NCBI GenBank assembly: GCA_030614715.1
Contig: JAUWTM010000008.1
Coordinates: forward strand, 1 to 58,810
Direction of reading: 5' to 3'
DNA length: 58,810 nt
DNA from: Planctomycetota bacterium
Lineage (GTDB): Bacteria; JAJVIF01; JAPKYR01
Below, one piece after another: positions 25,473-34,726 of the stretch. A program made the position numbers and the translations under genes. How positions within the stretch are numbered: the stretch's first letter is position 1; every line of letters starts with the position of its first letter. The notes beneath the pieces are model-generated. The model was not told where the DNA came from and ran no database searches. It worked only from the letters and a program-made list of their open reading frames with translations.

Positions 25473-27719
25473 CTACATTGACGGTGTCATTGCCAGCAGT
25501 GCAGCTCTCAGGGCACGTATCTGCGACAGCACATCCCTGGGACCGGAGTATTCCGATCTCAGTCCGACTGGTATTGTATCGTCCCAACTATCATCGCTGA
25601 CCCCAATGATATCCGATTCAGCACTGTCGAGGTATCCGAGCGCCCGGATGTACCTGTCAGTACTGCCAGCCTGCCTTAGTATTTTTGCCCCGATGTAGTA
25701 AGCAAGTCCACGCATGGCCTTTGCTTCCTCGTCCTCAGGATCGGACATCAGGACAGGATCGAGCGTTTGAATGCAGATCTGGAACTGACGGATTGCGTTG
25801 TCCAGAAGCATGACGTTGCTGCCGGCCTCACGGTACATGTACCAGCCATCAAGAAGAAGCTCCTCGGCGCGTTCTTTCTCAGCGATAAATGCCCTGATGC
25901 CTGCATCCGGTACCCCTCCTGTAACCGCTGCAATCCATCGACGTATAACCGATAGAAGCTGGAATTTCCTTCCCTCCCACATCTGGTCTGCACCACTTGG
26001 GAATTCGAGTCCTTCCAGGCCGGTTTCCAGAGCCCTGACGGTCTGAAGGGCGGGAAGTACAGAGTTCGGGTCGGTGATATTGGTCGTGCCGCTGCCACCA
26101 TATACGACTGCTTCGAGGAACTCATCAGCGAACTGGAAAAGCCCGAAGCGATACAAAACTTCATCGTTGATCCGTCCGCTGCCGATAACCCACTCAGGCG
26201 CCATGTAATTTGCCGGGCCCGTGTTCACATTTTCTTCTGTGCCGTCGCCGTAATCAAGCGGATCGGCATCCCATTCGGCGAGCACATCGGCGGCGTCCTG
26301 TGTCCATACAATATCTCCGATTCCCGTCTGATCGATTGTACCGAAAGCACTGTCCCAGCGTCCGACCGTCGCTGCGTCGAGGTCAGCCCTGATCTGGTAC
26401 GGCAAAACGAGTCCGATAACGATCAACCCGGCGATTACGATTATCCCCGGCACAGAAAGGAATATGATCAAGGCCCAGGGAGTGCGTTTCGGTATCTGCA
26501 TCTGCGTTTTTGCAGCCATTTTTGCGTCAGCAACAACGGCTTCAGCGTCGTCCCTGAAAGCGCCGGCGTGACCTCCTGCGCCACGGAACTCAAGTACCGA
26601 CCCGCCGATTTTTATGTTATCACCGGCGAGAATTTCCTCACGCTCTATCTCCTCTCCGTTCAGAAGGGTACCGGTTTCACTGTCGGCATCGTAGAGGACC
26701 CAGCCGGTCTCCTCTTTTGTGATCCATGCGTGCTGCTGTGCAACCTGCTCATCCTTGCTGAGAAGGATATCCCCGATGGTGCGTCCGATAGTTGTAACCG
26801 TAGATTGCAGTGGGAATATTTCTCCTTCGTGTGGACCTGCAACGGCAACAAGTACCGGCGCGTGACCGACGTCCGCCGACTCCTCCGCCTTTCTCTTGCG
26901 CGGTATCTCCTCTAGCACCCTCAATGCTGCAGTCTGGACTTCACCCATCGACTGGTAGCGATAATCCGGGTTTTTCGCGAGCATCCGAAAGACTATTTCC
27001 TCAAGCGCGAGCGGTGTTTTAGGATTGAACTCACGGATGGGCTTCGGCTGCTCGTTTATAACACGGTGAATAATCTGTGCAAGGTTATCACCCGTGAAAG
27101 CCTTCTCGCCGGAGAGGAGTTCGTAAGCTACACAACCGAGCGAGAAGATATCGCTGCGTGGGTCCGCTTCACCGCCTGTGATCTGTTCAGGAGCCATGTA
27201 TCCCGGAGTGCCGACGATCGACTGGTCACCGGGGGTCAGGGTAGCCTGCGATGTAAATCCTGCGACACCGAAGTCGGTTACCCGTGCTTTGCCGTCATTT
27301 GTGATAAATATATTCCCGGGTGACAGGTCCCGATGCACGACTCCTTCGGAGTGCGCGTATTCGAGAGCCTCCGCAATCTGGGCTATCATGTCAGCGATTT
27401 CCTCTGGGCTGAATGTCCGTCCGGATTTCATCGCTTCGTCAAGTGTGACACCTTCCACAAGCTCATAGGCAATATACAGTGTGCCTTCATCGAGACCGCA
27501 GTCGAGTGAACCGACGATTCCACTGTGCTTCAATTCCAGCGATGCTTTCGCTTCAGACTTGAAACGCTTTATGAATTCTTCTTCCTGGTTAGCGTCGAGG
27601 TGGCTGGGAAGAATAAGCTTCTTGAGCGCGACAGTCGTTCCGTCCTCACCCCTGACAGCTTTATACACGACGCCGGTGGCGCCCTTGCCCAGTTCTGAAA
27701 TTATACGATATCGCTTCAT
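25473..27719 (-). CDS. Membrane Ser/Thr protein kinase with FHA domain
   Basis: 748 residues. Kinase domain 1-270: Gly loop GKGATGVVY, Lys33, Glu56, HRD at 129-131, DFG at 149-151, GTPGYMAPEQ. The catalytic loop reads HRDLSPGN, with Ser in place of the Lys found in most Ser/Thr kinases. An FHA domain follows (about 290-375, with TIGRTIGDILLS), then a membrane helix (about 415-440) and an extracytoplasmic part of about 300 residues with helical TPR-like content. It should phosphorylate proteins in the cytoplasm in response to an external cue. Followed closely by lptC, preceded by a coiled-coil gene. Confidence 0.9.
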   Translation of the reverse strand: MKRYRIISELGKGATGVVYKAVRGEDGTTVALKKLILPSHLDANQEEEFIKRFKSEAKASLELKHSGIVGSLDCGLDEGTLYIAYELVEGVTLDEAMKSGRTFSPEEIADMIAQIAEALEYAHSEGVVHRDLSPGNIFITNDGKARVTDFGVAGFTSQATLTPGDQSIVGTPGYMAPEQITGGEADPRSDIFSLGCVAYELLSGEKAFTGDNLAQIIHRVINEQPKPIREFNPKTPLALEEIVFRMLAKNPDYRYQSMGEVQTAALRVLEEIPRKRKAEESADVGHAPVLVAVAGPHEGEIFPLQSTVTTIGRTIGDILLSKDEQVAQQHAWITKEETGWVLYDADSETGTLLNGEEIEREEILAGDNIKIGGSVLEFRGAGGHAGAFRDDAEAVVADAKMAAKTQMQIPKRTPWALIIFLSVPGIIVIAGLIVIGLVLPYQIRADLDAATVGRWDSAFGTIDQTGIGDIVWTQDAADVLAEWDADPLDYGDGTEENVNTGPANYMAPEWVIGSGRINDEVLYRFGLFQFADEFLEAVVYGGSGTTNITDPNSVLPALQTVRALETGLEGLEFPSGADQMWEGRKFQLLSVIRRWIAAVTGGVPDAGIRAFIAEKERAEELLLDGWYMYREAGSNVMLLDNAIRQFQICIQTLDPVLMSDPEDEEAKAMRGLAYYIGAKILRQAGSTDRYIRALGYLDSAESDIIGVSDDSWDDTIPVGLRSEYSGPRDVLSQIRALRAALLAMTPSM

Positions 27720-27781
27720 AAGGGTGGAATTTTGAAATTCACGATGCTGGTATTATCGACTGAGAATGCTCATAGCCCATA

Positions 27782-28168
27782 TTACATGACGTCAAAACTG
27801 TCCAGCAGGTTCTCCGGATTCTCCGAAATTTTTTCATCGTAATGCATGTCACCGTCGACTTCAGCCTCACCCTCCTGCAGATTCAACTCCTGGATAAGGT
27901 CCATCGTCTCCTGGATCTTTCTCCCGATTCTCTCGATACCCTCGAAATCATTCTCAAGTATCGCGACCAGTCCTGCGTCCGTTATCTGGCCTGTTGACCT
28001 GAGTTCATTGAGCTTCTCACCAAGCCTTGCGAACAGCTCTGACCGCTGCCTCGACAGTCCCGCGAGTTCCATCCGGAGACGCGTAACAGCGGCGGTCCTG
28101 CGACCGCTTGCGGACAGTTTCTGGTAGAGATCCCTGAAGGACCTGGAGATATCGTCAAGTGTACTCAT
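27782..28168 (-). CDS. Small coiled-coil protein of unknown function
   Basis: 128 residues, mostly helical, with heptads over about 15-100 and an acidic tail. No signal or membrane segment. First gene of the unit that leads into the kinase (62-base gap) and transcribed from an extended -10 promoter divergent from map. It could be a regulator or substrate of the kinase, but nothing in the sequence says so. Confidence 0.7.
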   Translation of the reverse strand: MSTLDDISRSFRDLYQKLSASGRRTAAVTRLRMELAGLSRQRSELFARLGEKLNELRSTGQITDAGLVAILENDFEGIERIGRKIQETMDLIQELNLQEGEAEVDGDMHYDEKISENPENLLDSFDVM

Positions 28169-28203
28169 CGAATCAATTTCGAAAAATAAATGTATCTGGG
28201 TGT

Positions 28204-28232
28204 ATTATATCACCCGGTTGATAGCAGGTCAT
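28204..28232 (-). promoter_or_regulatory. Promoter of the coiled-coil/kinase unit
   Basis: Minus strand: ATGACC, 17-base spacer, TATAAT, with TG one base before (extended -10, TGATATAAT). 36 bases from the start codon at 28168. Confidence 0.7.
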
Positions 28233-28281
28233 ATAAATACCTTGTAATCATGATTCAATAAGATTAAGCTACGTTAAATCT

Positions 28282-29064
28282 ATGGCAGTATACAATGAAC
28301 ATCAGATAAAGTTTGTAAGGCAGTCGTGCGAACTGCTGCACGAGGTTGAGGAACACTTGAAGACCATCATCCACGAGGGCATGACCACTGGTGAGATAGA
28401 CCGTGTGGCTGAAGACATGATCCTGTCAGCCGGTGCTGTACCGGCATTCAAGGGGGTCAAGGGCAATCCCGACTATCCCGCGACATGCTGTATTTCATTG
28501 AATGAGGAGGTCGTGCACGGAATTCCCGGATCACGGAAACTCGTCAGCGGGGATATCATGTCGATTGACTGCGGAGCAAAGCTCAAGGGTTATTACTCTG
28601 ATGCAGCTTTCACGGTTGCGATTGGTGACGTTTCCGATACAGCTCTCAGGCTTATGGACGCGACCCGCAACGCCCTGTTCAACGGCGCAAAAGCTACAAG
28701 GGTCGGGAACACGGTTGGTGATATATCGGCGGCTATCCAGCAAACTGCGGAGAGCGCGGGATTTTCAGTTGTCAGGCACCTGTACGGTCACGGGGTGGGC
28801 CTTAACCTTCATGAGGAACCGGCTATTTTTAACTTTGGGATTCCTGGCTCCGGACCTGACCTTATGGCCGGAATGATCCTCGCTATCGAAACAATGGTCT
28901 GCGAGAAAGCTTACCAGATCGTTACACTTGATGACGGATGGACTGTTGTGACTGCTGACGGGGGTCTGTCCGCTCACTACGAGGACACGTTCCTTGTGAC
29001 TGAAAACGGTCCTGAGAACCTGACTACGATAAATCTTGAGGGCACACCGCTCTTACGCTACTAG
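28282..29064 (+). CDS. map: Methionine aminopeptidase, type I
   Basis: 260 residues. All five metal ligands are in place: Asp96, Asp107, His170, Glu203 and Glu234; the substrate His79 is also present. The enzyme removes the initiator methionine from new proteins in the cytoplasm. No zinc-finger extension. One of the few plus-strand genes here; its TAG stop overlaps the end of yvcK by four bases, a convergent pair. There is no obvious Shine-Dalgarno sequence before the ATG. Confidence 0.95.
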   Translation: MAVYNEHQIKFVRQSCELLHEVEEHLKTIIHEGMTTGEIDRVAEDMILSAGAVPAFKGVKGNPDYPATCCISLNEEVVHGIPGSRKLVSGDIMSIDCGAKLKGYYSDAAFTVAIGDVSDTALRLMDATRNALFNGAKATRVGNTVGDISAAIQQTAESAGFSVVRHLYGHGVGLNLHEEPAIFNFGIPGSGPDLMAGMILAIETMVCEKAYQIVTLDDGWTVVTADGGLSAHYEDTFLVTENGPENLTTINLEGTPLLRY

Positions 29065-30116
29065 AAATCCCTTACTTCCCACCGTTCCAGCTTTGGTTTA
29101 TCGGCGAAACCCTCCGATGCCGGTGTCACCTGTGATACGTGAAGGAAAATTCTTGCCAGCATGGAAGGATCGTGCCTCATCGCGTGGGGATACCCGCGCT
29201 TCGAGTCATAATGAACCCTGTCGACCGTGTGAATGAATGAATGGCTGACCAGGTCACCGCGAACAATCTGCGTGCCATTCTCACCGAGATCATCTATCAC
29301 CTGTGTGAAACCCTTGTCTTTATAATGACGGAGAACTTCATCCGGAAGTCCGCCATCGTGCACGAGGTAGAAATCGATATTCCTACCCACCATTTTTTCA
29401 AGTACATCAAGGTGGTCGCGGGCTGACATACCATCAGTTACGCCGGGCTGTGTCAACACGTTACCGACCGCGATTAGTGTTGCGTCGCTCTTTGATATCA
29501 CATCAACCAGGCCCGGTGCCGCGAGAATGGAACCAATGCCAATCCACAGGGTTCCGGGGCACAGAATGATCCAGTTGGCGTCTTCGAGAGCCTTAATTGC
29601 AAACTGGCTGGTATGGACCTCAGGCTCGTGATGCACACCGACAATCGGTACGTCCCGTTTTTCCCTGGTTATTGTCTCCCATTCACCAATGACCTCGGAA
29701 CCATCAGCAAGTTCAGCTACGACCTGCGCGTTTGTCTCCGAGACCGGCAAAATATTCGCATCGATACCCATAGCCTGGCAGAGACGTCGTGACGCATGAT
29801 GGACCGTGCCACCCTGGTCCATTAACGTTGCCAGGAGCAGGTTGCCCATGCTTACACCGTTCAGACGTCCGCCCTGGAAACGGTGACGGAAAATCTGCCC
29901 CCAGACCGTTTCACCGCTCAATGCAGCGATGACCGTCTTTACGTCACCCATCGACGGTACATGCATGTCCGCACGTAACGCGCCTGAGTGCCCGCCGTTG
30001 TCGGTGATGCTCACTATCGCAGATACCCGGTCGAGGTCGGTGAGTTTCCTCAGCGCCTGCAGAATAACTCCCTGGCCTGTGCCGTTTCCTATGGTGACTA
30101 TATCGTGGTGCTTCAT
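29061..30116 (-). CDS. yvcK: YvcK/CofD-like gluconeogenesis factor
   Basis: 351 residues. Starts with a nucleotide-binding IVTIGNGTGQGVILQALR and has the family motifs IVSITDNGGHSG, GDVKTVIAAL, GNLLLATL and CPGTLW.GIGSILA. The YvcK family binds UDP-sugars and supports growth on gluconeogenic carbon and cell-wall precursor flow in Bacillus. AGGG lies before the ATG. It lies next to glmS, which also feeds UDP-GlcNAc synthesis. CofD itself (2-phospholactate transferase) is a less likely alternative because no F420 genes are near. Confidence 0.85.
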   Translation of the reverse strand: MKHHDIVTIGNGTGQGVILQALRKLTDLDRVSAIVSITDNGGHSGALRADMHVPSMGDVKTVIAALSGETVWGQIFRHRFQGGRLNGVSMGNLLLATLMDQGGTVHHASRRLCQAMGIDANILPVSETNAQVVAELADGSEVIGEWETITREKRDVPIVGVHHEPEVHTSQFAIKALEDANWIILCPGTLWIGIGSILAAPGLVDVISKSDATLIAVGNVLTQPGVTDGMSARDHLDVLEKMVGRNIDFYLVHDGGLPDEVLRHYKDKGFTQVIDDLGENGTQIVRGDLVSHSFIHTVDRVHYDSKRGYPHAMRHDPSMLARIFLHVSQVTPASEGFADKPKLERWEVRDF

Positions 30117-30245
30117 GATTCAGCCCTGTTATCTATATAATCCGATTAAGTACCAGTTTTGAACTACTGATTCCCAGCGGACACCTGTTTTTCAGAGATG
30201 CGAATTTTACTCCAGTTGCAGTGAGAATCAAGCGTTATTCACCTA

Positions 30246-30286
30246 AATATCAATAACATGCACTGATTGTGCATGTCAGTGATATT
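30246..30286. other. Long two-part hairpin downstream of glmS
   Basis: AATATCA-ATA-ACATGCAC, loop TGATT, then the exact complements with a 3-by-3 internal loop (15 base pairs). No T-run on either strand, so not a classic terminator; may stabilise the glmS mRNA end or be a REP-type element. Confidence 0.6.
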
Positions 30287-30302
30287 CGACCTTAACGGCT
30301 GC

Positions 30303-32156
30303 CTATTCAACAGTAACGCTTTTTGCGAGGTTACGCGGCTGATCGACATCGCATCCGCGGTGCACCGCAATATGATATGCAAGGAGCTGGAGAGGTACGG
30401 TTAAAAGGATCGGGGAGAGGACCTCGCTGACCTTCGGGACATAAAATACGTGATCAGCAACTTCCTTGATCCTCTCATCGCCTTCATCGGCAATAGCGAT
30501 CACTTCACCATCACGGGCTTTTACTTCCATGAGGTTCGAAAATGTCTTCTCGTAGACATTGTTCATTGTTGCGAGGGTCACGATCGGCATCTCTTTGCTG
30601 ATAAGTGCAATCGGTCCATGCTTCATTTCACCTGCAGGATATCCCTCGGCATGAATATAGCTGATCTCCTTTAATTTCAACGCTCCCTATAAGGCGATCG
30701 GGTAATTGATCCCGCGTCCCAGATACAGGAAGTCCTGCTTATTCTTGTAATGTCGGGAGAAACCCTTCAACTGCTCATCATCCTTGAGGACTGTACGCAC
30801 ATGCTGAGGAATTTCGATCAGGTCCTGAAGTATCTCGCGGCACTTATCGTTGGACACCTTGCCGGTCTTCCGTCCGATATGCAGTGCGAGCAGGACAGCA
30901 ACCGCAAGCTGCGCGGTGAATGCCTTTGTACTCGCAACACCTATTTCAGGTCCGCAGTGGGTGTAAATAACCGCATCCGATTCACGTGCGATCGTGCTCC
31001 CTACCACGTTACAGATGCTGACCGTTGTTCCACCTCGCTCTTTAGCTCCCCTGGCCGCGGCAAGTGTGTCCGCTGTCTCTCCCGACTGGGAGATCGATAC
31101 AACAAGTGTGTGTTTGTCGATTTTAGGATCGCGATACCTTAGCTCGCTTCCGTAATCGACTTCGACCCTCAGATCGCTGAATCTTTCGATCAGGTATTTT
31201 CCGACGAGGCATGCATGCCATGCGGTACCGCAGGCGGTCATCAGTACATGATTGAAATTGGCGTAATTATCCTTTGCGACCTCGCTTAATTCGTCGAGGA
31301 TTATCTCCCCGGCCTCGAGATCGAACCGTCCAAGGATAGTGTCGCGAAGCGTCTCAGGCTGCTGAAAAATCTCCTTCTGCATGAAGTGTTTGTAACCGCT
31401 CTTCTGCGCCTGGATGGGATTCCACGTGATGTGCGTGATGACCTTATCTACCGGTTTCCCGTCGAAATTGAAGATTTCGATCGTATCATGGTCGAGAACG
31501 GCGATTTCCTCGTCATCGAGGAAGTACACGTCGCGTGTGTAGTCGAGAACCGCGGCGATATCACTCGCAGCAAGGGTACATTCACCGTTTCCGTTGTTGT
31601 TGGTGCCATCGGACCGACCGACTATCATCGGCGGACCCATTCGTACCGCGATCAGCCTTGGATCATCGATCGATGTTACTACCAGCGCAAAAGCTCCCTT
31701 GAGTTCTGCAATGGCTTTAAGTACAGCTTCCTTCAGATCGCCATCGAAATATTCAGCGATCAGGTGCGGGATCACTTCGGTGTCGGTCTGGCTGGAGAAT
31801 TTGTGGCCCAGGCCACGCAGTTTCTCCTTAAGGTTGAGGAAATTCTCGATTATACCGTTCTGAACAACTACAATCCGGCCGGTGTCATCGCGGTGAGGGT
31901 GTGCGTTTTCCTCGGACGGGACACCGTGCGTTGCCCATCTCGTGTGCCCTACCCCGACCGTCCACGGGAGCTCATCAGCCTCGATCAACTTCTCAAGCAC
32001 CTTGATCTTGCCCTGCGCCCGACGGATGATGAATTCACCGTCGCCATGAAGCGCGATCCCGGCTGAGTCGTAGCCTCGGTATTCCATACGTTTCAGGCCT
32101 TCGATAATGAGCGGAGTGGCCGGACGGTTCCCGATATAGCCGATAATTCCACACAT
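30303..32156 (-). pseudogene. glmS: Glucosamine-6-phosphate synthase interrupted by an in-frame TAG
   Basis: The frame encodes 617 residues if read through one internal stop. N-terminal glutaminase domain starts MCGIIGYIG with nucleophile Cys2; two SIS domains follow, ending LAKSVTVE as in all GlmS. At 30689-30687 a TAG replaces the GAG of the conserved PIALEGALKLKE motif; both sides stay in frame and fully conserved, including the downstream Glu, His and Lys that are catalytic in E. coli (488, 504, 603). A single G to T change explains it. As written the product ends after 489 residues without the sugar site. Sequencing error, strain variation, suppression or real decay are all possible; glmS is normally essential. 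Confidence 0.9.
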
Positions 32157-32261
32157 GTTTTAATTATGCCTCACAATCACGGCTGATTTAGTAGTATTAA
32201 ACTGCATATGGGGGTGATAAAGCAATTCCAGGGGCAAATGGACAGAAAACTGGAGTTTCAA

Positions 32262-34724
32262 TTAAAAAGGTACCAGCTGGTAGCCTTCATCACGAAGGGT
32301 CATGTCGTACATCCTGACATTAGCGTAAACCCAGTGGGCGAAGTTGCGTGTTTCCTCGTTCGGAATCGCGCTGATGAAGATATCATCGTCACGATTCGGC
32401 AGCACTGACCAGTACTGGTTGAACCTGCCCGGACCGCCGTTGTACGCAGCCAGAATGTATAGAAGGTTGTCACCGCGGACCTGTCCACGAAGGTATGAGA
32501 AATACCAGGCACTGAAATCGAGGTTAAGTGCCGGGTCCCACAGCGTTTCCGGATCGAACGTGGCAGCTCCGCGCTGATCGGCGATAAAACGTCCGGTCTG
32601 GGGCATTATCTGGATCAGACCGCGCGCGTCCGACGTTGAACGAGCGTTTGGGTTGTAACATGACTCCTGGCGCATCGCGCCCCAGAGCCAGCTGGCCGAC
32701 ACATCGTGAGCCAGCGACGCGTTTCGTACGTCCTCCTCGAACGGCCTTGGATATAGCGCGTTAAGAAGCCTGCGCTGCGTTTCCGGGGTCATGTAAGCCT
32801 GGTCACCCATCGCGGCGCCGTCGCGGATTTCGAGTACACCGTCCCGGAGACGTCCATGTTCAGCGTAAACGAGCGCAAGTCCGGCCCTCGCACCTGGAAT
32901 TTCATTTTCCTTCGCGAGTGCAAATTCGCTTTCAGCGAGTTCAAGTACACCGGCGTCGTAAAGTTCCCACGCCCTCGCCAGGGTGCCCTCATAGACACTC
33001 AAATTGTTCGGGTCGTAATCGAAGGGATCTATCGAGCTGTAATCAAGACTCGACACACCCAGATGTTCCCTCGCCCTGATACCCCAGTAATTCCACGGCA
33101 CCCGGTTAGCCAGTTGAACGAATGTTTCGTCCGCATCGACGTTGCGACCCTGCCCTTCAAGAGTCATGGCCAGCCAGAATCCGGCCTCAGCCGCAGCTGG
33201 ATCGGACGGAAAAGCATCGATGCACCGTTCAGCGTAACCCTGTGCCGACGTGTATTCCCTGTCGCGAAGCGCAAGATATGCCAGGGTGGTCATCGCCGCA
33301 GGTGTTTCGTCACTGTCGGGATATTCATCAACGATATAACGACACGCATCCTGCACATTTTCGATGTCAGAGTCACTGAACGCACGCTGCCAGAGAATTT
33401 CCGCTGCTACCGATGCAACCGGACCATGCCCGCGAGCTACATCCCAGTATGCTTCCTTCGCAAGTGTGAGTTTGTCGAGCTGCCAGTACGCGTGACCCTT
33501 TCGAATCCCGGCCCTGTCCGCCCATTCTGTGCCGGGAGCAAGGTCCCTTGCACGATTGGCCCAGTCAATGCATTCGTAGTAACGTCCGAGTGAGTATTCG
33601 ATCCGCCCGGCGCCGTGACATGCCCTCGAACGTTCCTCAGGGGTCAGGTTTTCCGAATCTGCTAGTGCTGAGAGAATCTCAAACGCATCGGATGGGTGTC
33701 GACCGATAGCTGCGTACGCAACGATCAGTCTGTCTGTCTCCGACAGAAGCGATGGTGCATAAACACCCCCGAAAAACATATCGACTGTCACCGGAACTTC
33801 ATCGCTTTCAGGGTAGTCGCGCAGAAGTCTCACACGGGACCTGCCACCATTGTCGAAATCCATTTCGGCTTCGTATAATTCCGCGATCTTCCTGATCGTC
33901 TTGGCAGCAAACGGGCTGTCTGGGTAATTATCCAGCGCACGATAGCACTCATTCAACGCATCGGTCGGTCTTTCAAGGTCCCTCAGGATGTTTATTCTCT
34001 CAAGATGGGCGATTGGTGCTAGACGGCTCGACGGGTACTCCTCGAGGAATGTATCGAATTCCTCAAGAGCTTCATCCTCGGTTCCCGTGACAATCAAAGA
34101 TCGTGCGTAGTTGTATTTAACATAATCCTCAAGTGCGACATAGTTGGCCAGCTCTTCACCGAAAATTCGCTGGGCCTCGGCACGACGTCCTTCCCTTAGT
34201 AACAGGTATCCCTGCAGGAACAAGGCCCTGTAATGCGGGATGCCATCGTATCCTTCAGCGATGTCTTCAAGAAGCCTGTAGATTGGCGGATAGTGATCCG
34301 CGGGAGATGCCGACGCTTCTGCATCGAGCAGCAGAGCGCGTATTTCATCTGTTTTCAACCGGAGCTCATCGAGTGTACGTGCCACGTCCCCCCATTCAGA
34401 TGCCCCTGACTCGTTGTTGTTACCCCATTCGAGACGTGCGCCTTCAAGGAATCCAAACGTGATGTAAGCCCTTGCACGGTTCAGGTGTGCAGTTTCGTCA
34501 TTGGGACTGAACATCAGCCGCGATTCAGCTTCAGCAAGGTCCACTGACGCTTCACGCAGTGCGGTGTCGGCGAAAACAACCGACGGATTGCCCATCATTT
34601 TCTGAATTATATCGAGGTTGGTGGCCATCGCGATAATGAACACAATTGCTATGACCAGTACTCCAAGCAAAATGCGCCAGACGGCGCGATAGGGCGATGA
34701 CGAAGATACTTCAGCTTTTCGCAA
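32262..34724 (-). CDS. Membrane-anchored Slt-type lytic transglycosylase with TPR repeats
   Basis: 820 residues. N-terminal membrane anchor (about 13-36), then about 600 residues of TPR-like helical hairpins as in Slt70, then an SLT domain. Catalytic Glu687 lies in MRQESCYNP, followed by SDARGLIQIMPQTG and ILAAYNGGPGR, the family motifs. It cleaves peptidoglycan glycan strands to 1,6-anhydro ends in the periplasm. The start is TTG 34724 with GGAGG 7 bases upstream. The stop of the ligase gene is two bases before the start, so the two are coupled. Confidence 0.9.
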   Translation of the reverse strand: MRKAEVSSSSPYRAVWRILLGVLVIAIVFIIAMATNLDIIQKMMGNPSVVFADTALREASVDLAEAESRLMFSPNDETAHLNRARAYITFGFLEGARLEWGNNNESGASEWGDVARTLDELRLKTDEIRALLLDAEASASPADHYPPIYRLLEDIAEGYDGIPHYRALFLQGYLLLREGRRAEAQRIFGEELANYVALEDYVKYNYARSLIVTGTEDEALEEFDTFLEEYPSSRLAPIAHLERINILRDLERPTDALNECYRALDNYPDSPFAAKTIRKIAELYEAEMDFDNGGRSRVRLLRDYPESDEVPVTVDMFFGGVYAPSLLSETDRLIVAYAAIGRHPSDAFEILSALADSENLTPEERSRACHGAGRIEYSLGRYYECIDWANRARDLAPGTEWADRAGIRKGHAYWQLDKLTLAKEAYWDVARGHGPVASVAAEILWQRAFSDSDIENVQDACRYIVDEYPDSDETPAAMTTLAYLALRDREYTSAQGYAERCIDAFPSDPAAAEAGFWLAMTLEGQGRNVDADETFVQLANRVPWNYWGIRAREHLGVSSLDYSSIDPFDYDPNNLSVYEGTLARAWELYDAGVLELAESEFALAKENEIPGARAGLALVYAEHGRLRDGVLEIRDGAAMGDQAYMTPETQRRLLNALYPRPFEEDVRNASLAHDVSASWLWGAMRQESCYNPNARSTSDARGLIQIMPQTGRFIADQRGAATFDPETLWDPALNLDFSAWYFSYLRGQVRGDNLLYILAAYNGGPGRFNQYWSVLPNRDDDIFISAIPNEETRNFAHWVYANVRMYDMTLRDEGYQLVPF

Positions 34725-34726
34725 AT

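Noticed and set aside
30303-30680. A separate short gene from TTG 30680
   Set aside because: It is simply the C-terminal SIS part of GlmS, in the same frame as the upstream part and split only by the TAG.
30303-32156. Recoding of TAG as an amino acid in this organism
   Set aside because: map and yvcK both end at TAG at their family-typical length, so TAG works as a stop here; the glmS case needs a local explanation.
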